Made by a program: the position numbers and the translations under genes. The notes beneath the pieces were generated by a model. The model searched no databases and had not been told where the DNA came from. It worked only from the letters and a program-made list of their open reading frames with translations. From Casuarina equisetifolia (Eukaryota; Streptophyta; Magnoliopsida; Fagales; Casuarinaceae), in NCBI GenBank assembly GCA_028551475.1, contig CM052356.1, positions 940,001-1,004,000 on the forward strand: a DNA stretch of 64,000 nt, written 5' to 3'. Of this stretch, positions 41,958 through 53,776 are shown piece by piece (within the stretch, counting starts at the first letter, position 1; each line of letters begins with the position of its first letter).

Positions 41958-42960
41958 TACAATTTCATCATACAATTTCAACAAGCTATGCACCTGTATA
42001 TGGTAAACAGCAAATATTAGATGCATATTGAAATATATTTAGGTAATGACCAGATGTAGAAAGTACTAATGATATGAAACCCCATCCCTCGCCTACCCAT
42101 GGTAGGCAAATTCAACATCCCTAAATGAAAAGGCCCAGATAAATATGTTCTATTCATGATGCCAATCCAACAAAATCAATCAAATGTGCAAGAAACTAAT
42201 TAGCAAGACAATATCTGAACTACAGAAATTGAAATCAACAACCAAATAATAAACAACTCCCTCTAAGTTAAGCCTTTTCTTTAAAACAATGGGTTAAAAA
42301 AGCTAACCTTCCTGATAATGCCATGTGTGTCATAAGCAAGACGTGCGTCCACATCAGTAGAAACTCTACCCATTCTATTTAACCTATTAAATTAACGTCC
42401 TAAAATGCCTGCACCCATGAGTCTTCGTAAGCCATTTCATCAATTTAACCTCTTAAATTAACATCCTAACATAAAAGCACGCGAAATCCAACCCTATTAA
42501 CCAAACATGACAATCTCAGATCAGTGTTCTCTAGCCCATAGCATCCTGAATCCCCCGGTACTTCAAATTCCGTATCCAGCTCAGAAGAAAAAAATACTTC
42601 TCGGAATCATCGAAAATGACGGTATCGGGAACGATCTAGCTGAAGCTAGACACTAAATCCAACTCAGTAACCAGACCTAAAGAAGCCACCGAATTGTTCA
42701 AACAAAAACAACGACAAGACAATCAAGATTCAAAATCAAAAAATGAAAGAGCAAATAGAAAACAGATATTGAATCAATGTCCATCCAAGTCCGAAAGAGA
42801 TATAACCAGCGTCGAGGGAGGACGAGAATCCGGAAGAGGTTCGAATTCGCGGGAACGACCTCCGAAACTTGAGTGCCACCAGCTTTCCGCTCGAGAACCT
42901 CACCTTCCCCTGCCATCAAAGGAATCTCACTCACTCACACACGCAGCGACACCGGAATGC
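41958..42960 (-). pseudogene. Rearranged transaldolase gene fragment 1
   Basis: Minus-strand relic of the gene at 34027-39131. From left to right it holds part of exon 7 with its upstream intron border, then intron sequence after a deletion of roughly 650 bp relative to the parent. Exon 6 follows, cut after RVSTEV-type sequence at about 42370, then a piece of exon 5 (about 42485-42555), exon 3 (about 42604-42680) and exon 2 (about 42800-42905). Exon 4 and the ends of exons 5 and 6 are lost. It joins the RAE1 3' flank at about 41958. The remaining frame at 42698-42934 is an out-of-phase reading of exon 2. It cannot encode transaldolase. Confidence 0.85.
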
Positions 42961-44590
42961 CAGCTCGTACACCGATGTTGTACTAAAACATTTTCCATGC
43001 CCCTAACAACTTTCAAGACATTAACATGGTAAGTAAAAAGAAAAAAAAAAAAGAAGAAGAAGAAGAAGAAAGAAGACAACATTTTGAATAACAATGCTTG
43101 TTAAATACACCGACTAAAACTATTTTCTCATATTATTAAGAAATTTATTGAAATTTAGCTTCTGTCTTTGTTTTTTTTTTTTTTCACTCTTAGAAAGTAT
43201 TTTTTTATGCTTAAAGTAAAAAAGTGTTTTAAATTCTACATAAGAAGTATAAAAATCAGGAAAGTGATCTATTAGGAGATAAGTTTTTTTTTCACTTAAT
43301 TCTCAAAATTTTTAAATTTGATATATATTATTTCCTATAATTTTTGACAATACTAAATCTAACATGGTGATAAGTAAGATAAAATTTCTAAAAGTAGATT
43401 ATCCTAATTTGATTAATTACTTTAAAAAGATTCCGCTCAAAATAATTGCCACTTTTGTGGACCCGTGTTGGATGCATTAAGTCATCTTAGTTCTATACAA
43501 AAGGAAGAAAACAAACTGGTAGTAATTATTATAGTAATTAACTTTTCTTCTCTTTAATGGAAAATAGAAACTTAATTGCTAAAGATATCAAGGAGAATGG
43601 TCCAACAAATTTTGGACTTAAGTGGGTTTGAGAAGAATTTGTCCTCTTCATTTCTCAAGTAGGCCCTCTTGTGAATGTCAAGTAGAATGATTCATTAAAG
43701 ATGAAAAATTTATGTTGACCTTTTCAAGATGTATGAGAATTTTTAAATGCTTATTCAATAAACTTAATGGCATTTGAAATACCATGTTCTCAATTATTAT
43801 ATTTAACAATTGATGATACGATAATATCATTAGATTACTTGATCCTAATGTTCTTAATAAATATTAAGAACAATACATAAGTTGATAACATCTTCTAATA
43901 ATTTGATGACATACTTAAAGAATTTAACAAGTGGTTTTTTTTTTTTTCTCTAAATCAATTCTCTAAGAAGATGTCATCTTAGGTCGTGGTAATCCTCTTT
44001 GATTTGAAAGACTAAAGCAATAGTGTTCACTCCTAGGCTAAAACCAAACATTCCGACTTGTGAGATGACTATGTTATATCCCAACAAAGCAGTCAATATG
44101 TTAGAATAGATATTGCATGGTATTGTTGACATATTTAATCAAATTAAGCTCTTTTGTAATCTCAAAGTTATTGTTTCATAGAACATGTGAAATACATTAA
44201 TATGAGATAGTTTTGTGAATATTCGTTAAATTTGCAAATTATGAAATATTTCATTCCGCATAATATTGTTTAGTCTAATATTATACACATTTATTTAGAT
44301 ATTCTTTTTCACTTCACACACATACTTGATAAACTTATATAGCAACTCCTTTCAAAAGATTTCATATTGTCATCGTCAATACATTACTTATGGTGGCATT
44401 TATATAAAAGAAATGTTTGTAATAACACATAATGGGAAGGATTTGTGATCGGAAGCATGTTGCTCCTTCTCGTTCATTGATAGCTACTAATCTTGACAAT
44501 TGAGCAAATCCTGTCACATTTTATAAGAAAACTGTCTCTCTTGTTAATGAATATTTAAGTGTTCAAATGCTTAATGAAACGTCACAATGT
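42961..44590. repeat. Spacer between transaldolase fragment 1 and DC1 gene; duplicate of 52200-53776
   Basis: AT-rich non-coding DNA, colinear with 52200-53776 over about 1.55 kb with scattered differences. It contains an AAG run (43050-43070). Near 44571 it preserves the sequence GTTCAAATGCTTAATGAAACGTC, the undisturbed version of the site where a retrotransposon sits in the other copy. Confidence 0.85.
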
Positions 44591-44693
44591 TCGGAGAAGC
44601 TAAATGAAAAGAAAAAAACAAAGAAAAGAAAAGGAAAGCAGTTTCCATTACATTGATACAAAGCCCACAATGTATCGATGCTAATAACTGGTA

Positions 44694-47400
44694 CTAACCA
44701 CTGGGGCTCAAACTTGGAGATGTAGACGGCTGCTGCGCGGAAGGGGTGATGCCTGGCTTTGGTTCTTGCACTACTTTCCCCTGCCTCCTTGGCAATGCCT
44801 CCTCGGCAACCAACTCAATCTCCTCACTTGAAGAACTAGTCCCCACTACATCCAAGATCGTATCCATGAATGCCGCCTTTTGAGCCTGCAGCAAGAACAT
44901 AGTATTATTATCCACTTTGTTATAAATCTTTCGTGTGCCTTTGTTTTCTTAAATCTTGCTCTAAAAGCTAAACCAAGAAAAAAAAAAATAGGAATACATG
45001 CTATTACCTTTGATAGTCGTTTATTTTGCCCTATCCAAAAAGCAACCATATCTATGGTGCTTGCACTAGTCCCCGCCGCATCGGAGATCATCGCCTTTTC
45101 AACCTGTAGTAAGAACACAATATTATTATCTACTTTTTAATATATCTTTTGTGCTCCTTTGTTTTCTTAGATGTTGCTCTAAAAGTTAAACCAAAAAAAA
45201 AATTTAGGAATACATGTTATTACCTTTGATAATAGTAGTGCCCCTTGCCCTGTCAAAGAATCTATGTGTGAATCAAGCGCACCTATGGTAATCCCCGCCG
45301 CATCCAAGAATGCCGCCTTTTGAGCCTGTAGCAAGAACACAGTATTATTATCCACTTTGTAATATATCTATTGTGTGCCTTAGTTTTCTTAAATCTTGCC
45401 CTAAAAGTTAAACCAAAAAATAAAAAATACATGTTATTACCTCTTGTAGTTTATCACGCCTTATCAAACAAACCAGGTGTACAACGACTTTGCATTGAGC
45501 ACATTCTATTGCTAAGTCGTCATTACAACTATCATCACAATCTTCACATTTAGAGAATTCAACTCCTTGGACAAAAGCAACAGGATGTTCGTGACCTCTC
45601 TACTTGAAAAAACTTCCAAACTTAATATGTAGATGTTGACCAACAATGCACTTAATATGAGCATGAAAGTCACATTCTTTGCAATAATAGATCCAACTCT
45701 CTTGATCTTTTTCCTTTTCACAAATTAAACAATAATAATCCTCAAGATTAGATTCCTTAATAGAAGTAAATTCTAAAGAATGCTTGCGAGATCTGTGCAT
45801 TACTTCAAAAGGAAAAGTAGCACATTTAAAACAAAAGACAAATTCACACTCAATGCATACAAAGACGGAACTTAGAAGTTTCCCTTCGCCATTACAAGCC
45901 TTGCATTTTCTTTTTGAATTTATTGCAAGTAAGAGAGGGTGTGGGTGTCCTTTATATTCCAGGGTTTCAGGCATTGAAAAACACTTAATGTCAACTGTGA
46001 AACCACACTGAAAACAACGGTATATAGGCCCTTGGGTCAAACGGCCATAAGCGGAGCAAAACATAAATAGACCACCAGGCTGAAGCTATGTGTGGATGAT
46101 CTCATGTTGATGAATAGGGTGTTTCTTTTTTTTTTTGCAGATGCACACATTCATTGTCTAGAAAGAAACTACATTCCTTGCAACTATAAAATGGGCCAGA
46201 GATTAATCGCATGCATCCATTACAAACCTTCTTATCCATGAACTCCTTATTGCTAAGATTTAAAATATGATGATGACTAAAATGTTGTATCTTCTCAGCT
46301 CCCTCAGTGAACCCTTCGTTGATCTCCTCCTCAACATCAGAGTCCAAATCATCTAATTCCTTACATGTACTTTCAAAATATATATATGCACATTTTCTGT
46401 GAGCTACGTAATCACAACCACGTCTCTTGCAAAAATAAACTCCATAATCTATCTTAATCTTTTCATGGCAAATACTACATAATATTTTCTTACCCTTTTT
46501 GATTTCAAGGACTTCACGAAGTGAATAAGTGAAAGTGAGGGGATGAAGATGTGCTGTAATCCAGATGGTGCATGAAAATCGAGCACATTTTCCATGAATT
46601 AAGAGTTGACACTTGTTACATATAGTGGCCAAGTCCTTCCCTTCCTCACCACAGGCATTGCAGGTGAACTTGAACTGCTGAAAGAAGGGACAGAGTACGT
46701 GTCTGTAGTCATCTCTATTATTAGTTCGAATACGAGCACACTTGACGTGAAGGTTGATTTGGCATTCCTCGCATTTGTAAGAGAAGCATCCCCTGCAGTC
46801 TCCACTGCAAACATCGCAACAAGTAGCTGCTGGTAGCGAAAAATGAAGCGCGTGGTCTGGGTGGAAGGGATGTTTTTGAATCCCCCAGACCTCATGGATC
46901 CATGAGTGATGTAGCAGGAGCCTGCATTCTGGTGCGGAGCATTTGTATCCGGGACCCACAACGGGCTCCTTGCATCCTAAGCAAATAGCATCCTCCTTCC
47001 CTTCATTTTTCAGTTCTCTGGTGAAGGTCAAGTTATCATGCCCACTCCAAAAGTGAAGACAAACGCTCTCTATCTTAATGAACCCAAGAACGCAGGATAT
47101 GTGACTGCGATAACTTACATGAATTGATTTCAAGTGCATTCCCAAGATTGGCTTCGAGCAACTCCAGCAACGAACTTCTTTAGTGGCATCTTTAACCATC
47201 GTCAACTGATGAATTTGAGCTAGTGACTGAATTTGTTTGTACTGAAATCTTAAGAAGCTGTCGATCACCATCTCTATATCTGCTGCTGACTCAGTTAGTT
47301 CATACACAGCTCCTAAGCCCTGTTGCATCACTATCTCTAGATTTGGAGCTATTGACTGAATTGCTTCGTCCAGATTGCTTAAGAACTGTTGGGTGTCCAT
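44694..47400 (-). pseudogene. DC1 (C1-like, Cys/His-rich) domain protein, copy A, with disabling changes
   Basis: Plant DC1 proteins carry repeated Cys/His modules that bind zinc; most have no known function, some act in stress or defence responses. Exon 1 runs from 47400 (MDTQQFLSNLDEAIQ; alternative ATG 47415) to 45441. A helical N-terminus of about 75 residues is followed by at least seven modules of the HX..CX2CX..CX2CX4HX2C type. Then come three short phase-0 exons: 45325-45224, 45103-45008 and 44885-44694. The last ends in a Pro/Ser-rich tail (TSPSLSPSG). Lesions: one extra A in an 11-A run (46128-46138) relative to copy B shifts the frame, so the main frame ends at 46102. An in-frame TAG lies at 46086-46088, and another at 45600-45602. 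After each, the DC1 sequence continues. The TAG at 45600 is also in copy B. Without the lesions it would be one long DC1 protein; a shorter product of about 435 residues could still be made from 47400/47415. Confidence 0.75.
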
Positions 47401-47439
47401 CTCCAGCAGGATCACTTTCTTGCAGATGACGGAACAGTA

Positions 47440-48328
47440 GTTAGTATTCGGATATGTTGGAAGTGTTTATGATACGTTGGAAAGAATTGTTATAAATGAA
47501 GGTGTCACAGCCCGATTCTGTGGACCAGGAAAACGGGTATAATGGCTGCAAAGGACGGTCTAACCCTATTTCGGTTTTCCTCTTACCCTTCTTTCTGGCT
47601 ATTCTGTTCCTTCTCTTTACTCAAACAAACAAATACAGAGCACCACCAACAACACTTCTATATCCAACGCAATCAGCCCAGATCTTCTCAACAACAATCC
47701 CAATCAGAACAACGAACGATTAACATAAAAAGTAATGGAAAGCAAACATACCCATGTCAAACGCACATGACACCTTCTGCATCAAGGTACACAGCACCTT
47801 CTCGGATTTCTCCTACGAGTTCTTTAGTTTTCCAAAAGTAATACAAACATCGTGTTTTCCCCCTTTGAGCCTTAGAAATGGAGATCTCAATCGGGTTCTT
47901 GTACACAAATTAAAAGACAATGCTAACATGTCATTTATACAAGCAAAAGGCTTCTCCAAATATACTTAACGTCCGTGGTAGATCCGGCTTTGTGATAATT
48001 CTTTTGGCAGTGTTATTTGACTCTTTGACAATCTAGTATGGAAATGTGGGGCGTGGAATCTGCTTTCCTCCTTTTCAAGCAATACAGTGCAGCCGCCCCC
48101 ATTATCGAAATAAACTAGTAGGATTGTTTTCTCCTTTCAGCAAAATAGGAACAATATGATCAGTGATCATATCCCAGGAACTGTTCCAGGACCTGGGGCT
48201 TAGATCAATGTGCTGCAACTTTAATTACCCACCAAACAAAAGGCTAAAAAGATACTAAATTAAAGAGTTTTTTAGTATTGAGTTTGCAACGAATTTGCAC
48301 TGACCAAGTTGGCATGTGGGTTTCTCAG
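47440..48328. other. DC1 upstream region and flank, no supported gene
   Basis: Begins with the promoter/leader of the minus-strand DC1 gene. Short frames at 47496-47841 (plus) show no family similarity and overlap each other. Confidence 0.5.
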
Positions 48329-48479
48329 GTCTCCAACAGATTCAAGAATAAGAGCAAAGATGCTGTATGCAACCTCCAAAGATGGGCTGAGAAGAGTGCT
48401 GGACGGCATCCACTATGAAGTCCAGGCCACCGATCCCGACGAGATGGGGATCGATGTGATTCAGGACAGGGCCAAATAG
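48329..48479 (+). pseudogene. Orphan last exon of an actin-depolymerizing factor (ADF)
   Basis: ADF/cofilin severs and depolymerizes actin filaments. A TTTCTCAG acceptor is followed by 49 codons and a TAG that match the C-terminal exon of plant ADFs: SPTDSRIRAKMLYATSKDGL, VLDGIHYEVQATDPDEMG and DVIQDRAK. The exon starts exactly where the last intron of plant ADF genes usually lies (before SPD/SPT), so the splice border is kept. No upstream exon with the ADF N-terminal part was found in the preceding 900 bp. It is therefore a gene fragment, perhaps carried in by a rearrangement; the reading frame itself is intact. Confidence 0.85.
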
Positions 48480-50540
48480 ATGTGATTAGAATAGCTAAAT
48501 CACGCTATGGCATCTTACTTTAATGTAATAACTCCAACCATATGTGCTTTTTCTTCTTTCTAGATAATGAGCACTTAGTTCGCTGATCTTCCAATTTGTA
48601 ATAATAAATTATGTCCCCATGTGTGATAATTTAATGACAAAGGACTCTTTGATGTAAGCGCTTTATTATGGAAAGGTAAAAAGGTGAAAGTAGTGCGACA
48701 TTTGAACGGTAGCAAGCCTTTTGCTTTTACTAATCGGACTCCTTGTCAAAGTCACGATGCTGACAAGCAAGCTTATACAAGATAACTATGTCCGCCTTTA
48801 GCTTGGTTTGACATGGGTCAAACTCGAGCTAAACACAATCTTGTACTAAACTCAGTTGTAACTCAGCCTCCTCAGGGAGCCTTCGCATTTGAAGGAACAG
48901 GAAAAAAGTGACGGTATCCCTCAAGCAGACCCAAGCCCACATGATTCTTCATTCTTTTCAGCCTTTTATCGCTTTTGCAGGAGTAGAGATGATGACTCAA
49001 AATCAAGCTTGGAAGTTTTAGGCTAACAAGTAAAACCATGTTCATTTACAAGTGATGTTCCAGTTTTCAACAGATGGTGTTAGAACAGTAAAGGCTTCAG
49101 AGAAAGGAGGTTCTTTATACTGTGAAGCATGATTTGGGCATTCCTGCAGACGCAATTGCCCACTCTCCGACTCCCACACAAATGTTCATTTACAACTTAT
49201 TGGACATGATTCGAGGTACAAGGATGAAATACTAATGGAACATCTTCTCTGTATAACCAATGATCTTTAAGGCAAAATTGTCTGCATGTTCTTTGAAATC
49301 TGTTCAGTTTGATCAGAGAATTGCCAAGGAATGACACTGTCTTCCGTGAACTGTAGTCGTTAGACTTAATCATGAGTGTTTATGTACGTCTCATTCTCTT
49401 TAACGCAAAAGCCAAATCTTTTAGATTGGGTAACACTTGACAAAAACCTGGCATGCTACTTGTTGCTTTGACGAAAAATTTAAGACAGTGGTGTCAAAAT
49501 TCTAATTTCAGGGTGACAAAACATGAAATGGGCCTAGAACAATGTTAAAGTGCACGGACAGAGGGAAATGTTTCGTAACTGTGAAAGGTCTGTCTGTCCG
49601 TGATTTCTTCGTTGGGAAAAGACAAACAGTTTCGGTAACCAAGAGAGTATGAGCATTCCCACCTACCTCGACATCTTTGACTATGTCAAAAAAACATTAG
49701 CAGAATCTTTAAACTGCAATCCAACTTACTTTAAAGTAAGTACGATTTGTTCAAATAATTAAAAAAATATGAAATTTTGTGTCCTTACCACAACCATTCA
49801 CTAGTGTAATAATTTTTTTATTTTCATTTCATCACTTTATTGCAAAATCAATAAATTAGTCCTTTAATTAATGGGTCATGTTCTATATCCTAAAACACAA
49901 GAAGTTAAATCAATTACCTTATTTTGTTAAACGTTTAATGTTCTTATTCATTCATTCCTTGGAACAATAATAACTAGTTACAAATGGTCCTGAAACAATT
50001 AAATTAAGGGTGAGTTGGGGTCACATAGCCAAGTTAAATGAATTCCCAATTAATCGCAGTGGGCCATTGAGGCCTCGATCCTCTCAAATACTTTTTATAA
50101 TGTATGTTTAAGCGTATAAACATTTGAAATCAGTTTGAATCGATGGTAGTTTGCTAAATTCTTTATAACTATTTTGTTTAGCATATATTATAATTTGTGA
50201 AAAAAAAGATATTTTGAAACATTGGTTCTTGAAATCGAACATTACAATTATTGTACTTTAGATAAGATAGAAGAATTTTTAACTCCAAGCTAGGTATTCA
50301 TTATTTTCAAGAATAAATTATATTAACACGACCGATGTACAAAGATCTATGAATACAACCATAAAAAAAAAACAAAAAAACAAAAAAAAATCCTTAAATT
50401 GTAACCTAACTTGATTCAGAAATTCAAAACTATCTCTGACTCTTAAATTGTAGTTTCCTCACAACCGGTGGATTATTGAAACTATGTTGAATTTTCTTTT
50501 TCCCCCAAAAAAGAGGAATCTATAAACCTCTAATTGTAAC
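48480..50540. other. Intergenic DNA, no supported gene
   Basis: Contains the ADF fragment's 3' flank and then AT-rich sequence. I see no coding region or structured element here. Confidence 0.5.
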
Positions 50541-50758
50541 TGGAGGAGGGGAGCAGAAAATCACAATCCAGCAACAGCAAAGACCAACATTTATCTGCAC
50601 CTTCCACAGGAATCCAAGGTCAAAAGCAAGCCACGAGTCGGAACTGGCAGAAAGTGAAGGTGCTTAGTACCTGCCTTTGCGGTGGCTGTTCAAAGTTAAA
50701 TTTTGGTCATGGTCTTTTTCAGGCTGTAGCACAATGAAGATTCAAGTTTCATTCTTGT
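50541..50758 (+). pseudogene. 3'-end fragment of the RAE1 retrocopy
   Basis: Matches about 41650-41860: the codons for AENHNPATAK through the stop, then 3' flanking sequence including TTCAAAGTTAAATTTTGGTCATGG. It lacks everything upstream. It marks the left edge of the second copy of the RAE1-transaldolase-spacer-DC1 block. Confidence 0.85.
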
Positions 50759-51811
50759 ACAAAAATTTATGATTAATTTTCTACATCCTAAGATAGAAGA
50801 AGTCAAATTAATCTTCTACATCTTGTTTCAACATTTAATGATTTCTTGTGTTTTTGTCTGAGCAATAATAGTTTATTACGGATGGGTAGATGGTTTTTTT
50901 TTTATTAGTTTTCTTGAATATAATTCGATGTCAGGTCTATAACTATTACATATTCTTTCATTCATACAAAAACTTTGTACAAAAAGTTAAAATTTTCTTA
51001 TAGTCCTTTGTTCACTTCTTCATCCTAAATTATTATTTCTTCACTCCTTTTAGGAATCATTGGAAGTAGGAAAAAGGCAACTAATTTTTATAGAACCCTA
51101 GAAGAGCATTTCAATGTTTATTTATTTATTTACATATGTATGTACTTAAACTCATACATTAGGTGCCAAAGAGATCTCAAGCTCTATTAGCTTATCATTA
51201 AATTAACAGGTGATCAACCTACTCTTTGTTTTAAGTGAACAAATGAGGAAAAGTTATAAATCTTTTTCTTCAGTGAATTATCTATGTTTGATTGATAAAA
51301 GCCTGCAATGAAAGTTAATATTATTGCGTAGGAGTATATCAAACCCTCCTCTACAACCCCATAACCCGAAAACCCACAAGCACTGCCTTTTGGAAAGGCA
51401 CTTATTCAAATTCCCACCAGAGTTGAGGTTTGTGTTGGCACTTCTATTGAAACGCACCATCAATGCCTTCAAAGCAATTTCTGGTATCCAATGGCCAATG
51501 CATGTTTCCTATTCAATCAATATGTGCAAAAGAGCAGATATTTAAATCTTATTGGTGACTATTGTCCTACATAAAAATCAAATATTTATATCTTATTAAA
51601 AATAAATATATTTTTGAGTTCATAAATTAACTTTTAAGTTAAAACACATGCTTTAGTACATGTGTCAGAGGTTAGGACGAGGTTTACTTCAAATCTTGCT
51701 GTCCAAAGCCTTAACATAATCCCATCTCACCACACAACAACGCTCTATGAGTATTTTTTCAACAGGTGATCGACCTACCCATTAGGGGAGAAGTATAATT
51801 TAGTTCCTGAC
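50759..51811. other. DNA unique to the second block, no supported gene
   Basis: Lies where block 1 has its rearranged transaldolase introns. It shows no clear similarity to that part, so either a replacement or an insertion happened here. A short frame at 51324-51545 has no recognised domain. Confidence 0.4.
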
Positions 51812-52215
51812 AGAAACTTGAGTGCCACCAGCTTTCCGGTCGAGAACCTCACCTTCCCCTGCCATCAAAGGAATCTCACTCACTCACTCACTCACTCACT
51901 TACACACGCAGAGACACCGGAAGAGGAGAGAGCCGGGAGGAACGGAGATCGCAAGGTGAGTGCCATGCTGGTCTGGGCTGGACCTTAGCTGGACTTCTTG
52001 AAAATAGAAATAAGTATTCGTTGATTAACAAAGGACGAGACTTTTTACATCGGGTTTTGTCCGAAGCGACGTTAATCTCCTGGGAAATCGGGCGTCGGCG
52101 AATATTTTTAGCACCGGATGTGTCTTTTTTGTCCCTTCCACTCTTGCTGTCGCTGCTTTCTTTATTAATCATCTCCCAATGTTGTACTAAAACATTTTCC
52201 ATGAACCTGACAACT
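51812..52215 (-). pseudogene. Transaldolase fragment 2 (exon 2 start, exon 1 and promoter)
   Basis: Matches about 38950-39310 of the parent: the first part of exon 2, the short first intron, exon 1 and roughly 180 bp of promoter. The start codon region reads CTGGCAT-type sequence on the gene strand, with changes. Only the 5' end of the gene is present, so it cannot encode the enzyme, though a promoter may remain. Confidence 0.8.
51875..51900. repeat. (CTCA)6-7 microsatellite
   Basis: Tetranucleotide run inside the copied first intron of transaldolase. The parental gene and fragment 1 have only two or three units at the same place, so the run expanded after duplication. Confidence 0.9.
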
Positions 52216-53776
52216 CTCAAGACATTAATATGGTAAGTGAAAAAAAAGACAATATTTTTAATAACAAGGCTGGTTTAATACATGAATAAAACATTGTCTC
52301 ACAAAATTATTGTCTCACATTATGAAAAAATTCATTAAAAATTTAGAATTTATACTTATCTTTTTTGCTCTTAAAAGGTATTTTTTATGCTTAGAGAAAA
52401 AAAAGTAATTTAAATACTACATAAGAACTATAAAAATCTAGAAAGTAATCTATTAGGAGATAAATTTTTTTCACTTAATTTCCAAAAGTTTTAAGTTTGA
52501 TATATATTATTTTCTATAATTTTTAACAAAACTGAATCTCACATGATAAGTAAGATAAAAATTCTAAAATTAGATTATCCTAATTTAATTAATTACATTA
52601 AAAAGATGCCACTTGAAATAATTGCCACTTTAGTGGACCAATGTTGGATGCATTAAGTCATCTTAGTTCTATCCAAAAGGAAGAAAAAGAAATGGTAGTA
52701 ATTATTATAGTAATTAAGTTTTTTTTCTCTATTATGGAAAATAAAAACTTAATTGCTAAAGATATCAAGGAGAATGGTCCAACAAATTCTGGACTGAAGT
52801 GGGCTTGAGAAGAATTTTCCCTCTTCATTTCTCAAGTAGGTCCTCTTGTGAATGTGAAGTAGAATGATTCATTAAAGATGAAAAATCTATATTAACCTTT
52901 TCAAGAGCTTAATGGAGAAGTTCTATGAGAACTCTTAAATGCTTAGTCAATAAACTTAATGACATTTAAAATACCATATTCTTATTCTTTTTAATAATTT
53001 ATGATATGATAACATCATTAGATTACTTGATCCTAATGTTCTTAATAGATATTAAGAACGATACATAAGTTGATGACATTTTCTGATAATTTGATGACAT
53101 ACTTAAAGAATTTGACAAATGACTTAATTTTTTTCTTTTCTAAATCAATTCTCTAAGAAGATGTCATCTTGGGTCGTGGTAATCTTCTTGGACTTAAAAC
53201 ACTAAAGCAACAATGTTGACACCTAGACTAAAATCCACCATTCCAGCAAGTAAGATGAATATGTCATATCCTAACAAAGCAGTCAATATATTTAATCACA
53301 AGTTTATAGATTTTGCATGATACTCCTAATGTATTTATTCAAATTAAGCTCCTTTATAATCTCAAAGTTATTATTTCATAAAACATGTGCAATACATTAA
53401 CATGAGATAGTTTTGTGAATATTCATTAATTTTGTAAAATATGAAATATTTCATTCCACATAATATCATTTAGTATAATATTATACATATTTATTCAAAT
53501 ATTCTTTTTCACTTCACACACATACTTGATATAGAACTTGATATACCAACCCCTTTCAAAAGATTTCATGCTATCATTGTTGAAACATTACTTATGGTGA
53601 CATTTATATAATAAAAAATGTTTGTAATAACACACATAATGGGAAGTATTTGTGATTGGAAGCTTGTTGCTCCTTTTGGTTCATTGATAGCTACTACCCT
53701 TGACAGTAGAGCAAGTCCTGTCACTTTTTATAAGAAAATTGTCTCTCTTCTTAATGAATATTTAAGTGTTCAAATG
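52200..53776. repeat. Spacer, second copy (duplicate of 42961-44590)
   Basis: Colinear with 42961-44590. It ends in GTTCAAATG exactly at the left edge of the LTR retrotransposon. Confidence 0.85.
53772..53776. repeat. Target-site duplication, left (AAATG)
   Basis: Five bases AAATG next to the left LTR, repeated at 60892-60896 next to the right LTR. The unoccupied paralogous site near 44573-44577 has AAATG once. Confidence 0.9.

Noticed and set aside
42698-42934. 78-codon minus-strand frame beginning MSEIPLMAGEGEV
   Set aside because: It is an out-of-phase reading of the copied transaldolase exon 2. The parental gene uses a different frame.
47542-47841. 99-codon plus-strand frame rich in Ser, Gln and Phe
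   Set aside because: Overlaps a competing frame, lies in the upstream region of the minus-strand DC1 gene, and has no recognised domain.
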